64,000 bases of DNA from JBOCEF01 sp047610385. GTDB lineage: Bacteria; Pseudomonadota; Alphaproteobacteria; Rhodobacterales; Rhodobacteraceae. The stretch covers positions 1 through 64,000 of the forward strand of contig JBLGAC010000018.1 of the NCBI GenBank assembly GCA_047610385.1, written 5' to 3'. The translations under genes were made by a program, and so were the position numbers. This document shows, piece by piece, positions 10,596 through 19,053 of this stretch; the stretch's first letter is position 1, and each line of letters opens with the position of its first letter. The notes beneath the pieces were generated by a model. The model saw nothing but the letters and a program-made list of their open reading frames with translations, did not search any database and was not told where the DNA came from.

Positions 10596-11273
10596 TCAAC
10601 TGCCCAATTGTAGCTCCACCCGGCGGTTTGAACTGGACTGGGGGTTTGCTTGGTCGAAAAGGCGCTCCTCACCCAGACCCGCTGCGCGCAGCTTGAATTC
10701 AGGGATGGCGCAAGACGAAATCATGAAGCGGCGGGCTTCCTCAGCGCGTTTGCGCGACAGAATCAGGTTGTACTGCGCGTCGCCGGACGCGTCCGCATGG
10801 CCGATCAGCACGTATTTGGACGCGGCGGCGGCGGGGGTCGTCGCTTCAAACTTCTGGATCGATTCGCAATAGACCTGCAGCACGTCGCGCGCCTGATCGG
10901 TCAGGAACGCGCTGTTGTGCTGGAACAGCACGGGCTGAGAGATCATGGCGTCACTGGTCATAGCGGGGACCACAATCGCAGCGCCAGACGTATCGACGGT
11001 GGCAAGCGCGATGGCCGGGCGATCAGGGGCCATGGCCATGGCGTTGGCTTTGGCGGTTGCCGCGGCAGATTGCGGCCGCACATCGGCGGAGGTGATCACC
11101 GACAGCGAACGGGTCGCTTCGATGCGTGCGCCGCCCTGGTCCTCGGACTTCATGTGCTGAAGCTTCAGGCGGGCGGCGAAAGTGTCGCTCTGGTCCTCAG
11201 CCGCCGAAACGGGGTGCGAGGACGCGATGATGCCGGCGCAGATGGCGGCGATCGTGCAAGCAATCTTTTTCAT
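10596..11273 (-). CDS. Periplasmic OmpA C-terminal domain protein (paralogue 1)
   Basis: 225 residues from ATG 11273, preceded by AGGAGA at six-base spacing; longer in-frame extensions have no such site. Residues 1-24 form a Sec signal peptide (MKK..., cleavage after VSA). Residues 25-115 are a low-complexity Ala/Ser/Thr linker. Residues about 117-222 are an OmpA-like peptidoglycan-binding domain: FQHNSAFLT, then IGHADASGDAQYN with Asp161, LSRKRAEEARRF with Arg176, and a terminal NRRVEL. Asp and Arg at these places bind diaminopimelate in the family. There is no lipobox and no N-terminal barrel, so it is probably a soluble periplasmic protein attached to the wall. It lies between a close paralogue and the TpsB gene, which suggests a role with the TPS system, though that is inference. 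Confidence 0.85.
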   Translation of the reverse strand: MKKIACTIAAICAGIIASSHPVSAAEDQSDTFAARLKLQHMKSEDQGGARIEATRSLSVITSADVRPQSAAATAKANAMAMAPDRPAIALATVDTSGAAIVVPAMTSDAMISQPVLFQHNSAFLTDQARDVLQVYCESIQKFEATTPAAAASKYVLIGHADASGDAQYNLILSRKRAEEARRFMISSCAIPEFKLRAAGLGEERLFDQANPQSSSNRRVELQLGS

Positions 11274-11413
11274 GAATCTTCTCCTGATCGTTGGGGCGCG
11301 CCTGAAATGGCTTCGCCTAAAGATGGCGACGCTTTGCGTGCGGTTCAAGAACCGATGTCGATCCGGCGGCAGGGACGTCTGATCGTCGCCACCCACGCAG
11401 TGTTTGAACGCAG

Positions 11414-11441
11414 CAGGGCCGCCCCGGTTGGGGCGGCCCTG
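11414..11441 (-). terminator. Terminator-like perfect hairpin between the OmpA twins
   Basis: Twelve-base arms CAGGGCCGCCCC and GGGGCGGCCCTG flank a four-base loop (GGTT). It starts 26 bp after the stop of the upstream OmpA-like gene on the minus strand. No strong U-tract follows, so it may terminate transcription or stabilise the upstream mRNA. Confidence 0.6.
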
Positions 11442-11467
11442 CGCATCTGCCAGACTGATCGGGCCGT

Positions 11468-12271
11468 TCAGCTGCCGATCTGCAGCTCCACCCGGCGGTT
11501 GATCGCCGAGGTGGGGCTGTTGGGATCTTTCAGCGCTTCTTCGCCCAAGCCCACGGCCCGGACTTTTTCGCCAGACAGCCCGCAGCTTTCCATCATGAAG
11601 CGGCGGCTTTCTTCGGCCCGCTTCTGCGACAGAACCTGATTGTAGCGCGCGTCGCCGGAGGCGTCGGCATGGCCGATCAGGACGTAGCTGGCGCCTGAAT
11701 CAGCATTCTCGGATTCAAATTCCTGAATCGCGGAGCAGTAGACGCCGAGCACCTCACGCCCGTCCTCAGTGAGGAAGGCGGAGTTGTATTCGAAGCGCAC
11801 CGGCTTTGAGATGTCGAGCCCGGCATCGTCGGTGAACACGTTGACCGTGATCGCCTTGCCTTCGCTGTCCATCGTGTCCACCCGGCGGGCCGCCGCTGCG
11901 ATGGGCGTGACCGCGTCCGACGTGATCCCGGTTGTCGATGCGGTCTGCGTGGCTGCGGCCTTGGGCGCCGGGGCTGAGGCCGTCAGGCTGACCCCCGTGG
12001 TTGACGCTTTTGCCGAAGATGTCGGTGCCTTGGCCGAGGGCGTCGTCGCCGTGACGCTGGCCGACGCCGCGCTGGACGGTTGAACCGTGTCGCGCTTGAT
12101 CACTGCAAAGCCGCGTGTGACTTCTGTGCGCGACGCGTCCTTGGTGCCGATGGTGGCACGTTGGGCCGCAAGACGGTCCTTGATCGAAAGCCCCTGCGCG
12201 GCGGCAGGAAGGACCGGGGCCAGAGTCGCACCGATGAACGCGGCGCTGAGAACGCATCCGAACCATTTCAT
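11468..12271 (-). CDS. Periplasmic OmpA C-terminal domain protein (paralogue 2)
   Basis: 267 residues from ATG 12271, preceded by GGAG at nine bases; an in-frame GTG at 12286 overlaps that site and is less likely. Residues 1-26 form a signal peptide (MKWFGC..., cleavage in AAAQ). A long Ala/Ser/Thr-rich linker spans roughly 30-160. The C-terminal OmpA-like domain has FEYNSAFLT, IGHADASGDARYN, LSQKRAEESRRF and NRRVEL, matching the neighbouring paralogue nearly residue for residue while the linkers differ in length and sequence. The shared tract RTEVTRGFAVI/RIEATRSLSVI before the linker shows they arose by duplication. It probably anchors an envelope structure to peptidoglycan. The gene order ompA-like, ompA-like, tpsB, tpsA on one strand argues for a functional set. 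Confidence 0.85.
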   Translation of the reverse strand: MKWFGCVLSAAFIGATLAPVLPAAAQGLSIKDRLAAQRATIGTKDASRTEVTRGFAVIKRDTVQPSSAASASVTATTPSAKAPTSSAKASTTGVSLTASAPAPKAAATQTASTTGITSDAVTPIAAAARRVDTMDSEGKAITVNVFTDDAGLDISKPVRFEYNSAFLTEDGREVLGVYCSAIQEFESENADSGASYVLIGHADASGDARYNQVLSQKRAEESRRFMMESCGLSGEKVRAVGLGEEALKDPNSPTSAINRRVELQIGS

Positions 12272-12357
12272 GTTGAAAATCTCCACTTTTCTGGGGAAAC
12301 GCCCCTTTTAATGCTCATCATAGCATTGGTTGCGTCTCGACGCGATTCAAGATGCAG

Positions 12358-13143
12358 TCATGCAGAAAGTCCGATCCGTGTCCGGATCTCGTTGTCCCGC
12401 AACGAAACTTCAGTTCCGGCAAATTCATCACCCGCCGGGCCGCACAGCCACGCCACGGCCCGTGCGGGCCAATCGGCGGGGATATGTGCTGACCAGTCCA
12501 GCGCGCTCACCGGGTTCATCCGTGATTCTCGGATGGCTTCCTGCATATACGTGGCAACTGTGCCGGGACTGAGGCCGATGGCGCGAATTCCGGCACCATG
12601 CGCCTCAAGATGCACGGCGCGGGTCAGCATCGCGGCGGCGGCCTTGGAGGCGCAGTAATGGCTCCACCCCTCCAGCGGTTGATGCGCGGCGCCGGAGCTG
12701 ATGGTGATGATCGTCCCGCCCCCCGCCGCAATCATGATCGGCAGGGCGGCGCGCATGCCGTGATAGACGCCCTTGGCGTTGACGTCGAAAACCTGGCCCC
12801 ATTCGGCTGGGTCGCTGTCCGCGATATGGGTGATCGGGTCGATCAGCCCGGCATTGTTCACCACAATGTCCAGACCGCCGAGCGTGTCGCGCGCATACGC
12901 GGCGGCACGTTCAACATCAGTCCACACCGCGACGTCACATGCCATCGCTTCGGCCCGGCCGCCTTTGGCGCGGATGTCAGCAGCGACCGCTTCGATCTGG
13001 GGTAGGGTGCGTGCGGTCAGCAGCACTGACGCGCCGCAGGCCGCGAGCACACGCGCCGTCTGCGCACCGATCCCGCGGCTGGCACCGGTCACAAGCGCGA
13101 CCCGGTTGGCAAGCAGTTGAAAAGGGGTGTCGGCGTCGGTCAT
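12358..13143 (-). CDS. Short-chain dehydrogenase/reductase (classical SDR)
   Basis: 261 residues, the usual length for a classical SDR. The cofactor-binding loop TGASRGIG is at 19-26, NNAG at 96-99, and the catalytic Ser150, Tyr163 and Lys167 (YCASK) are all present. The residue after the second strand is Thr-Ala-Arg (LLTAR), compatible with NADP(H), but this is a weak guide. The C-terminal region carries the usual GTEV near the end. The substrate cannot be assigned. The nearest gene on either side is over 70 bp away and unrelated, so it is probably monocistronic. The ATG at 13143 is the only reasonable start. Confidence 0.88.
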   Translation of the reverse strand: MTDADTPFQLLANRVALVTGASRGIGAQTARVLAACGASVLLTARTLPQIEAVAADIRAKGGRAEAMACDVAVWTDVERAAAYARDTLGGLDIVVNNAGLIDPITHIADSDPAEWGQVFDVNAKGVYHGMRAALPIMIAAGGGTIITISSGAAHQPLEGWSHYCASKAAAAMLTRAVHLEAHGAGIRAIGLSPGTVATYMQEAIRESRMNPVSALDWSAHIPADWPARAVAWLCGPAGDEFAGTEVSLRDNEIRTRIGLSA

Positions 13144-13328
13144 GTCGGTTCCTCAGGCTTTGGTCTGGTGCGGGCACCGAATCGGCTTTGCCCATGGACC
13201 CGACTTTGACCCGAGAGGCGTGACGCCTGTGTGACCGATATTGATTGCGCGCAGGTTGACGACTTGGCGGTCGCCTCGGGTGCAAAAGGTCGCAAAGGCC
13301 GCAAACACCATAGGATGAGAGACGGGAA

Positions 13329-13355
13329 ACGCCCCGCGGCATGGCCGCGGGGCGT
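13329..13355 (-). terminator. Terminator hairpin after the DUF6280-like gene
   Basis: Arms ACGCCCCGCGGC and GCCGCGGGGCGT (12 bp, perfect) flank an ATG loop. It lies 26 bp beyond the stop of the minus-strand gene at 13381, and on that strand runs into TTTCCCGTC. The rest of 13144-13380 holds nothing else I recognise apart from the promoter space of the SDR gene. Confidence 0.65.
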
Positions 13356-13380
13356 GCTGATCACTCTCCCCAAGTGTTGA

Positions 13381-13719
13381 TCAGGCGGCAATCTTCTCCG
13401 CGTTGGCGGCCGCTTCGGCAGCTTCGCCGCGGTTCTCCCGGTCTTCGCCGCGCAGTGCGACGGAGGTGCGGATGCCGCGGCCGACGAACTCCATCAGGCC
13501 TTTCACTGTGCGCTCATTGGGTTCAATGCCCGCGCAGGACAGCACATCACGGCCATCGCGTGACCGCGCCCAGCGGGCGATCTGGTCGACCCCGGCACCG
13601 TTTTTGCGCTGATCCACGATCGCGTCATCAAGGGCTGCAAGCACCACGGCAGCGAAAAGGCGGCGGGCGCGCGCGCCCTGATCGTTGGTGTACGAGTGTC
13701 TGTCGGCGTCGTCGAACAT
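13381..13719 (-). CDS. Small conserved Rhodobacterales protein (DUF6280-like)
   Basis: 112 residues, with no signal peptide or membrane segment. The core (QGARARRLFAAVVLAALDDAI, then QIARWARSRDGRDVLSCAGIEPNER, then GLMEFVGRGIRTSVAL) resembles a short protein conserved in Rhodobacterales that I recall as DUF6280; the family name is from memory. The pattern suggests a compact helical protein, possibly nucleic-acid associated, because homologues often sit alone and are strongly conserved, but no function is known to me. The last 20 residues are a low-complexity Ala/Glu tail. A strong hairpin follows the stop, so it is probably transcribed alone. Confidence 0.75.
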   Translation of the reverse strand: MFDDADRHSYTNDQGARARRLFAAVVLAALDDAIVDQRKNGAGVDQIARWARSRDGRDVLSCAGIEPNERTVKGLMEFVGRGIRTSVALRGEDRENRGEAAEAAANAEKIAA

Positions 13720-14273
13720 CGCGCCGTCTCCTCAGAATATGCGTTGGGGTGAGTTGATGCGGAATATGCCGTCGCAATTTTGTCATGGTAGCCCATCAGG
13801 CGCATAGCAGTCATGCATCAAACGCATAGCTCTCCCCAAAAAGGCCAAGCCGCATCGGCCAAGAGCCTGCGCGCGCGGCGGAAAACGCATTTTGCGTTAA
13901 GGTTTCCATTGTCATGGATTTTGCGAAAAGCGTTGATGTCGCAGGTGCTTTTCCCCGATCTCACCTCATTCAGAGGCGTCGATCGGCCAGTTCTGGGATG
14001 ATCCCGGTGCCCCGCATTGGCGGATCGACGCATTTGAGGGCGCCGTGGTTACAGTGGCGTTAACGCAGATATTGCGCTGCTGAGCGTCCCGAACCGGTTG
14101 CGTGGCCTCAGATCGGCGCCCAAAACCCGCGGAGTTCAGTGGGTTTTTCAGCGAATCGCTTGGGGCACCGCCTCGTGGCGCTTGTCGGTCGCGTGGCGGC
14201 GCGCCATGGTCGGCAGATAAATCCAGCGCCTTCGCCGCCCCCGTCGCGAGCGCTGATCCTGAGGAGCGTTTGC
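13720..14273. other. 554-bp divergent intergenic region with a palindrome
   Basis: This lies between divergently read genes and must hold both promoters. No ORF with coding character is visible. A palindrome with arms AACGCA and TGCGTT and a three-base spacer lies at 13884-13898, inside a larger nested symmetry (GGAAA ... TTTCC), and could be a regulator site. The octamer CGCATAGC occurs twice, at 13801 and 13824. Confidence 0.5.
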
Positions 14274-15629
14274 ATGACCCCAACCGACGCATCGCGCCCG
14301 GCGCCGCAAAAAAGCGCCCGCGCCCGCTGGGGCTGGATGCTGTTTGATTGGGCCAGCCAGCCCTATCACACGCTGATCATCACCTTTGTGTTCGCACCCT
14401 ATTTCGTGGCCTCGGTCGCCGCCAATCCGGTGCTGGGGCAGCAGATGTGGGGCTGGGCCGCTGCTGCAGCCGGGCTGGTGGTGGCGCTGTCGGCGCCGGT
14501 GCTGGGGTCGTTTGCCGACGCGACGGGGCCAAGAAAGCCGTGGGTGGCGCTGTTCTCGGTGTTCTACGTTGTCGGCGCGGCGATGCTGTGGTTCGCCACC
14601 CCGGACGATCCGTCGCCGGTCACGGTGCTGATCTGGTTCGCCATCGGGCTGGTCGGGGTCGAATTTGCCACCGTGTTCACCAACGCGATGATGCCTGACC
14701 TTACATCGCGGGAAAACATTGGTCGTCTCTCCGGCTCTGGCTGGGCGCTGGGCTATGTCGGGGGGGTGGTGTCGCTGGCGCTGATGCTGCTGCTGTTGGC
14801 CGAGAACGCTGAGACCGGCCTGACAATGTTGGGCACTGCGCCGATCTTTGGGCTGGATGCGGCGATGCGCGAAGGCACCCGCGCGGTCGGGCCGCTGACG
14901 GCGGTGTGGTATCTGGTCTTCATCCTGCCCTTGTTCCTGTGGACCCCGGACGCGCCGCAGCGCGGGCGCATGGCCGGGGCGATGGGGCGCGGTCTGCGCG
15001 CGCTACGGGCCAGCATCCGCGACCTGAAGAACCGGCCGGGGCTGAGCTGGTTTCTCGCGGCCTCAATGATCTATCGCGATGCGCTGGGGGGGTTTTACGT
15101 CTTTGGCGGGATCTATGCCGCCGGGGTGCTGGGATGGTCGATCACGCAGATCGGCGTGTTCGGGATCCTCGCCGCCGCGCTGGGGGCGCTGGGCGCATGG
15201 CTTGGCGGGCGCGCGGACGCCGCGTTTGGGCCGCGGATCGTGGTGCAGATCTGCGTGGTGGCGCTGGGGGTTGCGTCGCTGCTGGGGGTGTCAGTCAGCC
15301 CCGGCCGCATTCTGTTCGTGGTGGATGTGGGGCAGGGATCGCCCCTGCCGGACATCATTTTCTATGTGGTCGGCGGGCTGATCGGCGCCTTTGGCGGCGC
15401 GCTTCAGGCCGCGTCGCGCACCCTGCTGACACGGTTTGCGGACGCTGAACGGATGACCGCGGCCTTTGGGCTTTACGCGCTTGCGGGCAAGGCGACGGCG
15501 TTTCTGGCGCCTGCGATGATCGCCACCGTGACGGGCCTGAGCGGCGATCAGCAGATCGGCATCGTGCCGGTGGTCGGGCTGTTCGCGCTGGGATTTGTGC
15601 TGCTGATCCCGGCGCGAGAAGACCGTTGA
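14274..15629 (+). CDS. MFS permease, UMF1/Atg22-like family
   Basis: 451 residues from ATG 14274, preceded by GAGGAG at seven bases; upstream in-frame starts lack a ribosome site. After a short polar N-terminus the protein shows WGWMLFDWASQPYHTLI, the first helix signature of UMF1 (Atg22-like) transporters, then about 11-12 hydrophobic segments with a central cytoplasmic loop (about 220-250) rich in Arg. The family is common in Rhodobacterales; substrates are unproven, with amino-acid efflux suggested from yeast Atg22. The stop codon overlaps the start of the murein endopeptidase gene (TGATG), so the two are translationally coupled, which could suggest handling of cell-wall-derived solutes, though only by context. 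Confidence 0.85.
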   Translation: MTPTDASRPAPQKSARARWGWMLFDWASQPYHTLIITFVFAPYFVASVAANPVLGQQMWGWAAAAAGLVVALSAPVLGSFADATGPRKPWVALFSVFYVVGAAMLWFATPDDPSPVTVLIWFAIGLVGVEFATVFTNAMMPDLTSRENIGRLSGSGWALGYVGGVVSLALMLLLLAENAETGLTMLGTAPIFGLDAAMREGTRAVGPLTAVWYLVFILPLFLWTPDAPQRGRMAGAMGRGLRALRASIRDLKNRPGLSWFLAASMIYRDALGGFYVFGGIYAAGVLGWSITQIGVFGILAAALGALGAWLGGRADAAFGPRIVVQICVVALGVASLLGVSVSPGRILFVVDVGQGSPLPDIIFYVVGGLIGAFGGALQAASRTLLTRFADAERMTAAFGLYALAGKATAFLAPAMIATVTGLSGDQQIGIVPVVGLFALGFVLLIPAREDR

Positions 15630-16501
15630 TGCGCCGCGCCGCCCTTATCTGCCTGCTGGTGCTGGCTGGTTCTGGGGCCAGTTTTTGGGCCAATTCTGGG
15701 GCCATGGCCGCGCCGCTCGCCAAATCGCTGTTCGGTGCCCAGGGCGCGCCCAGCGCCCAGCCCCCGGCATCCTATGGCGATTATGCCAAGGGCTGCCTTG
15801 CCGGTGGGGCGCAGATCGCCGCCGACGGGCCGGGCTGGCAGGCCATGCGCCCGTCGCGCAACCGCGCATGGGGGCGCCCTGAGGCGGGGGCCTTTATTGC
15901 GCGGCTGGGGGCTGCGGCGCAGGCGGCAGGCTGGCCGGGGCTGCTGATCGGCGATGTCAGCCAGCCGCGCGGTGGGCCGATGCGATCGGGGCACCGCTCC
16001 CACCAGATCGGGCTGGACATCGACATCTGGCTGACGCCTGCGCCGCCCGCGCCGCTCAGCCTCGACGCGCGCGAAACCATGGGCGCGGCCAGCATGGTGG
16101 CCACGGACCGCAGGCATGTGACCCCGGTCTGGACCCCGGCCCATGCCGATGTCCTGCGCGCCGCCGCCGAAGATCCCGCGGTCGCGCGCATTTTCATCAA
16201 CGCCGCCATCAAGGCTGAGATCTGCGGCCAAGGCCCCGCCGACTGGATGCGCAAACTGCGCCCGTGGTGGGGACATGACGCGCATTTCCATGTGCGCCTT
16301 GCGTGCTTTGGTGGGGCTGCGTGCGTCGATCAGGCCCCGCCGCCGCCGGGGCCGGGCTGCGACGCAAGCCTCGCGTGGTGGTTCACCGACGAGGCTTTGC
16401 ACCCCAAGCCAAAGCCCGGCGCCCCCAAGCGCCACGAACTGACCATGGCCGACCTGCCCGACCAGTGCCGCGCGGTGCTGGACGGCGCGCCGCAACGCTG
16501 A
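15629..16501 (+). CDS. mepA: Penicillin-insensitive murein DD-endopeptidase (MepA-like)
   Basis: 290 residues from ATG 15629, which overlaps the upstream stop by one base. A signal peptide covers about 1-28 (cleavage near AMA). The zinc peptidase M74 signatures are complete: GHRSHQIGLDID with His122, His125 and Asp132, and WWGHDAHFHVR with His216, His219 and His221. In the family these ligate zinc and cleave D-Ala-mDAP cross-links in the periplasm. Six Cys in the second half could form disulfides, as in the E. coli enzyme. It is coupled to an UMF1 permease upstream and followed 40 bp later by a lipoprotein. Confidence 0.93.
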   Translation: MRRAALICLLVLAGSGASFWANSGAMAAPLAKSLFGAQGAPSAQPPASYGDYAKGCLAGGAQIAADGPGWQAMRPSRNRAWGRPEAGAFIARLGAAAQAAGWPGLLIGDVSQPRGGPMRSGHRSHQIGLDIDIWLTPAPPAPLSLDARETMGAASMVATDRRHVTPVWTPAHADVLRAAAEDPAVARIFINAAIKAEICGQGPADWMRKLRPWWGHDAHFHVRLACFGGAACVDQAPPPPGPGCDASLAWWFTDEALHPKPKPGAPKRHELTMADLPDQCRAVLDGAPQR

Positions 16502-16541
16502 CATATCGCCGCTGATCCCCCCCGCTCCGGAGGCCGCCACC

Positions 16542-17603
16542 CTGACCCGATCCGTTTTCCGATCTCGCCGCCTGCGCCGTTTGGGCTTTGCTGCCGCCGC
16601 CGTTCTGGCGCTGGGCGCGGCGCTGGTGGCGTGCGTCAGCAAGCCCGATCCGATCGGGGCGGGCGATCCGCGCAAAGCGGCCGCAGCGCTCGGCCTGTCG
16701 CTGCGCCCGGTGGTGGCGGCGCTGCAGGGCGCGGATGGCCTGCGCCTGCTGTCGGCCACCGAACTGGTGTCGGACCAACGCGCTTTTGGCGGATTCTCAG
16801 GGTTGGAGCTGTCGGCGGACGGAAGCTCTATGCTGGCGATATCAGATGCGGGGGCGTGGTTCGCGGCCCGCCTGACCCGCGGTGGCGATCGCCTGACGGG
16901 CATCGACGCGCTGGGCTGGGGCCCGCTGCATGACCCGTCGGGCGGCGTCGATTTACGCAGCGAGTTCCGCGATTCCGAAGGCCTGGCCGCGCTGCCCGAT
17001 GGCGGCTGGATCATCAGCTTTGAGGGGGAGCATCGCCTTACCCGCTTTGCCTCGCCCAACGCGCCTGAGGAAACGTTGCGCCGGTTCCGCGAAGAAGACG
17101 GCTTTGGCCGCAACAGTGGCCTTGAGGCGCTGGCCCTGCGCCCAGACGCAACCTTGTTGGCGGTGCGCGAAAACGGCGCGGCCGGTGATCTGGTCCAGCA
17201 GGCGCTGATCCTGGCCCCGGACGGCACGACGATCCGGCAGATCGCGCTGCCCGTGCCCGAGGGCCTGCGCATCGTCGGCGCGGACATCGACGCGGACGGG
17301 CGCCTTTGGACCGTGCAGCGCGGCTTCAGCTTGCTGGGCGGGTTTTTCTTCGCGCTCGAAGTCATGGACCCGGACGGCGGCGGCTATGGCACCGCTCGGC
17401 GTCTCGGCATGGTGCGCGGCGAGGGCGCGGACAATGCCGAGGGTCTCTCAGTCTGGCGCGACGGGCTGGGGCGGGTGCGGCTGACGGCGATCTCCGACGA
17501 TAACTTCTTCCCGCTCCAACGCACCATTTTGTATGAGTTTGTGGTGGAGCGCCCGGACATCCTCACGCGTGTTCCCGCAGACATCCCCGCCCAGGCGCGC
17601 TGA
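16542..17603 (+). CDS. Phytase-like (esterase-like) lipoprotein with probable CTG start
   Basis: The frame contains a phytase-like beta-propeller protein: repeated DGS/DG turns, GFSGLEL, SEGLAALPDGGWIISFEGEHR, NSGLEALALRPD and DNAEGLSVW, typical of the family once called esterase-like activity of phytase (PF13449). The first ATG-type candidate is TTG 16581, but it has no ribosome site and cuts off the basic n-region. CTG 16542 lies eight bases after CCGGAGG and gives a full lipoprotein signal: eight Arg in the first 16 residues counting the start region, a hydrophobic core, and the lipobox LVAC with Cys31. I therefore chose CTG (353 residues). The protein would be an outer-membrane-anchored periplasmic lipoprotein of unknown substrate. 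It follows mepA by 40 bp, probably in one operon. Confidence 0.78.
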   Translation: MTRSVFRSRRLRRLGFAAAAVLALGAALVACVSKPDPIGAGDPRKAAAALGLSLRPVVAALQGADGLRLLSATELVSDQRAFGGFSGLELSADGSSMLAISDAGAWFAARLTRGGDRLTGIDALGWGPLHDPSGGVDLRSEFRDSEGLAALPDGGWIISFEGEHRLTRFASPNAPEETLRRFREEDGFGRNSGLEALALRPDATLLAVRENGAAGDLVQQALILAPDGTTIRQIALPVPEGLRIVGADIDADGRLWTVQRGFSLLGGFFFALEVMDPDGGGYGTARRLGMVRGEGADNAEGLSVWRDGLGRVRLTAISDDNFFPLQRTILYEFVVERPDILTRVPADIPAQAR

Positions 17604-18278
17604 TCACGCCGCCTTGCGCCGCCCGGCCAGCGCCAGCGCCCCAAAGCCAACCACCAGCAGCGGCAATGCTGCGGGCAGCGGCACGGCGCTGAAACTGGCC
17701 GAGGTGATTGAGAACCGCGCCGCGTCGCCATTGCTGAACGCCACATAGTTCCAGTCGCCGACGATGGTGTTCGCCGCCCACAGGGTGTTGAGCGCGGCAA
17801 GCCCCACCATCCCGGTCGATGCCAGCAGCCCCGTGGCGTCATCCCCGATCGAGAATTGCAGCAGATCCGGCGCGACCCCGCCAACCAGCGGGCCGGTCAC
17901 CCCGATCCCGTCGATCAGCAGCGCGTCGCGCAGGGGCGCCGCCGCGCCGGGCTGGTAATCGTCCAGCACCCGGAATTGCCCGCCCAGCGACGAAAACGAC
18001 AGCGCGCCGATGCTGATGTCAAAGCGGATCAGCGCTGCGTCATAGTCGGCTTGGGTTGCTGTGGTTGCGGTGGCGGGTGCGGAGGGGTCGAACAGGATGG
18101 TTCCTGACACCGCGTCGCCCACCGAAATCTCAGCACCGATTGCAAAGGCACCGGGCGAGCCAAAATTGGTCAGGTCGTCCACTTGGCCGGAAAAGTCGAT
18201 GCGGATCGGGCCAGCCTGGGCCGCAATGGGCGGCAGCATGACGGCGCCGATGGCCGTGAATTTAGAGAACCTGTGAAT
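17604..18278 (-). CDS. Exported protein with VPLPA-type C-terminal sorting tail, start uncertain
   Basis: The C-terminus carries AVPLPAALPLLVVGFGAL followed by AGRRKAA: a VPLPA motif, one transmembrane helix and a basic tail, the arrangement of PEP-CTERM-like sorting signals in Rhodobacterales. The body (GPIRIDFSGQVDDL..., FDISIGALSFSSLGG) is an extracytoplasmic beta-rich domain I do not recognise. The N-terminus should be a signal peptide, IHRFSKFTAIGAVMLPPIAAQA. No ATG, GTG or TTG precedes it at a suitable place. The nearest codon is ATT 18278, after CAGGATGG. An ATG at 18283 is in another frame and stops after seven codons. The frame continues upstream to about 18470, but that part looks non-coding. 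The stop abuts the stop of the convergent lipoprotein gene. Confidence 0.6.
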   Translation of the reverse strand: MHRFSKFTAIGAVMLPPIAAQAGPIRIDFSGQVDDLTNFGSPGAFAIGAEISVGDAVSGTILFDPSAPATATTATQADYDAALIRFDISIGALSFSSLGGQFRVLDDYQPGAAAPLRDALLIDGIGVTGPLVGGVAPDLLQFSIGDDATGLLASTGMVGLAALNTLWAANTIVGDWNYVAFSNGDAARFSITSASFSAVPLPAALPLLVVGFGALALAGRRKAA

Positions 18279-18585
18279 GGTCCATCCTGGGGGTCGCTTG
18301 GGTTTCAAAATGGCGTTGGCCGTTTCAGGATGGCAAATGCGGGCCTCAACCCCGTTCAACACAAGGTGCCATTCGAACCGTGCCGATAATCGCGGTGTCG
18401 GCAAATGACATGATCGCCGCACCATGGCGATAGGAAACCCGACCGTGGAATTGGGGCCTGAGCGAGGCAAGATCCCGGCGCCTCTTCAAATCAGCCTGCG
18501 CAGCCGCTATGGCTCCCGCCCATGCCCGCCGCGCCGCGCCGAGCGCGCCGGGCACCTTCCCGTCGCCGGCGACCGAGGGCCAGCC

Positions 18586-19053
18586 ATGACCGGACCGGAC
18601 ATCTATCAAGGGCTCACCCAGCTTGGTGCCGACGCCAAACAGCCCGCCAGCCCCGACGAGGCGGTGTTGGAGCGCGTTCCCAACGGCCGCCCGGAGATGG
18701 CCTTTTGCGTGCGCTTCACGGCACCGGAATTCACGTCGCTGTGCCCGATGACTGGCCAGCCCGATTTCGCCCATCTGATGATCGATTACGTCCCCGGTGA
18801 CTGGTTGGTGGAGAGCAAGTCCCTCAAGCTCTTCCTTGGGTCATTCCGCAATCACGGCGCGTTTCATGAGATGTGCACGCTGGAGATCGCCAAACGGTTG
18901 GTCGACCTGCTGGCACCCCAATGGCTGCGCATCGGCGGGTATTGGTATCCGCGCGGCGGCATGCCGATCGACGTGTTCTATCAAACCGGACCGGCGCCGG
19001 ACGGCGTGTGGATCCCGGCACAGGACGTCCCCAACTACCGCGGCCGCGGCTGA
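18586..19053 (+). CDS. queF: NADPH-dependent 7-cyano-7-deazaguanine reductase (QueF, short type)
   Basis: 155 residues from ATG 18586 with GAGGG upstream; an in-frame extension to 18424 has no matching family sequence. QueF reduces preQ0 to preQ1 for queuosine tRNA modification in the cytosol. The nucleophile is Cys53 in FTSLCPMTGQPDF, with Asp60 as acid, ESKSLK at 76-81 for NADPH and substrate, and Glu95 in FHE. These agree with the unimodular type, about 155-165 residues. No other queuosine genes are adjacent, so it is a stand-alone gene. The space 18279-18585 holds only its leader and the N-terminal region of the divergent VPLPA gene. Confidence 0.95.
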   Translation: MTGPDIYQGLTQLGADAKQPASPDEAVLERVPNGRPEMAFCVRFTAPEFTSLCPMTGQPDFAHLMIDYVPGDWLVESKSLKLFLGSFRNHGAFHEMCTLEIAKRLVDLLAPQWLRIGGYWYPRGGMPIDVFYQTGPAPDGVWIPAQDVPNYRGRG

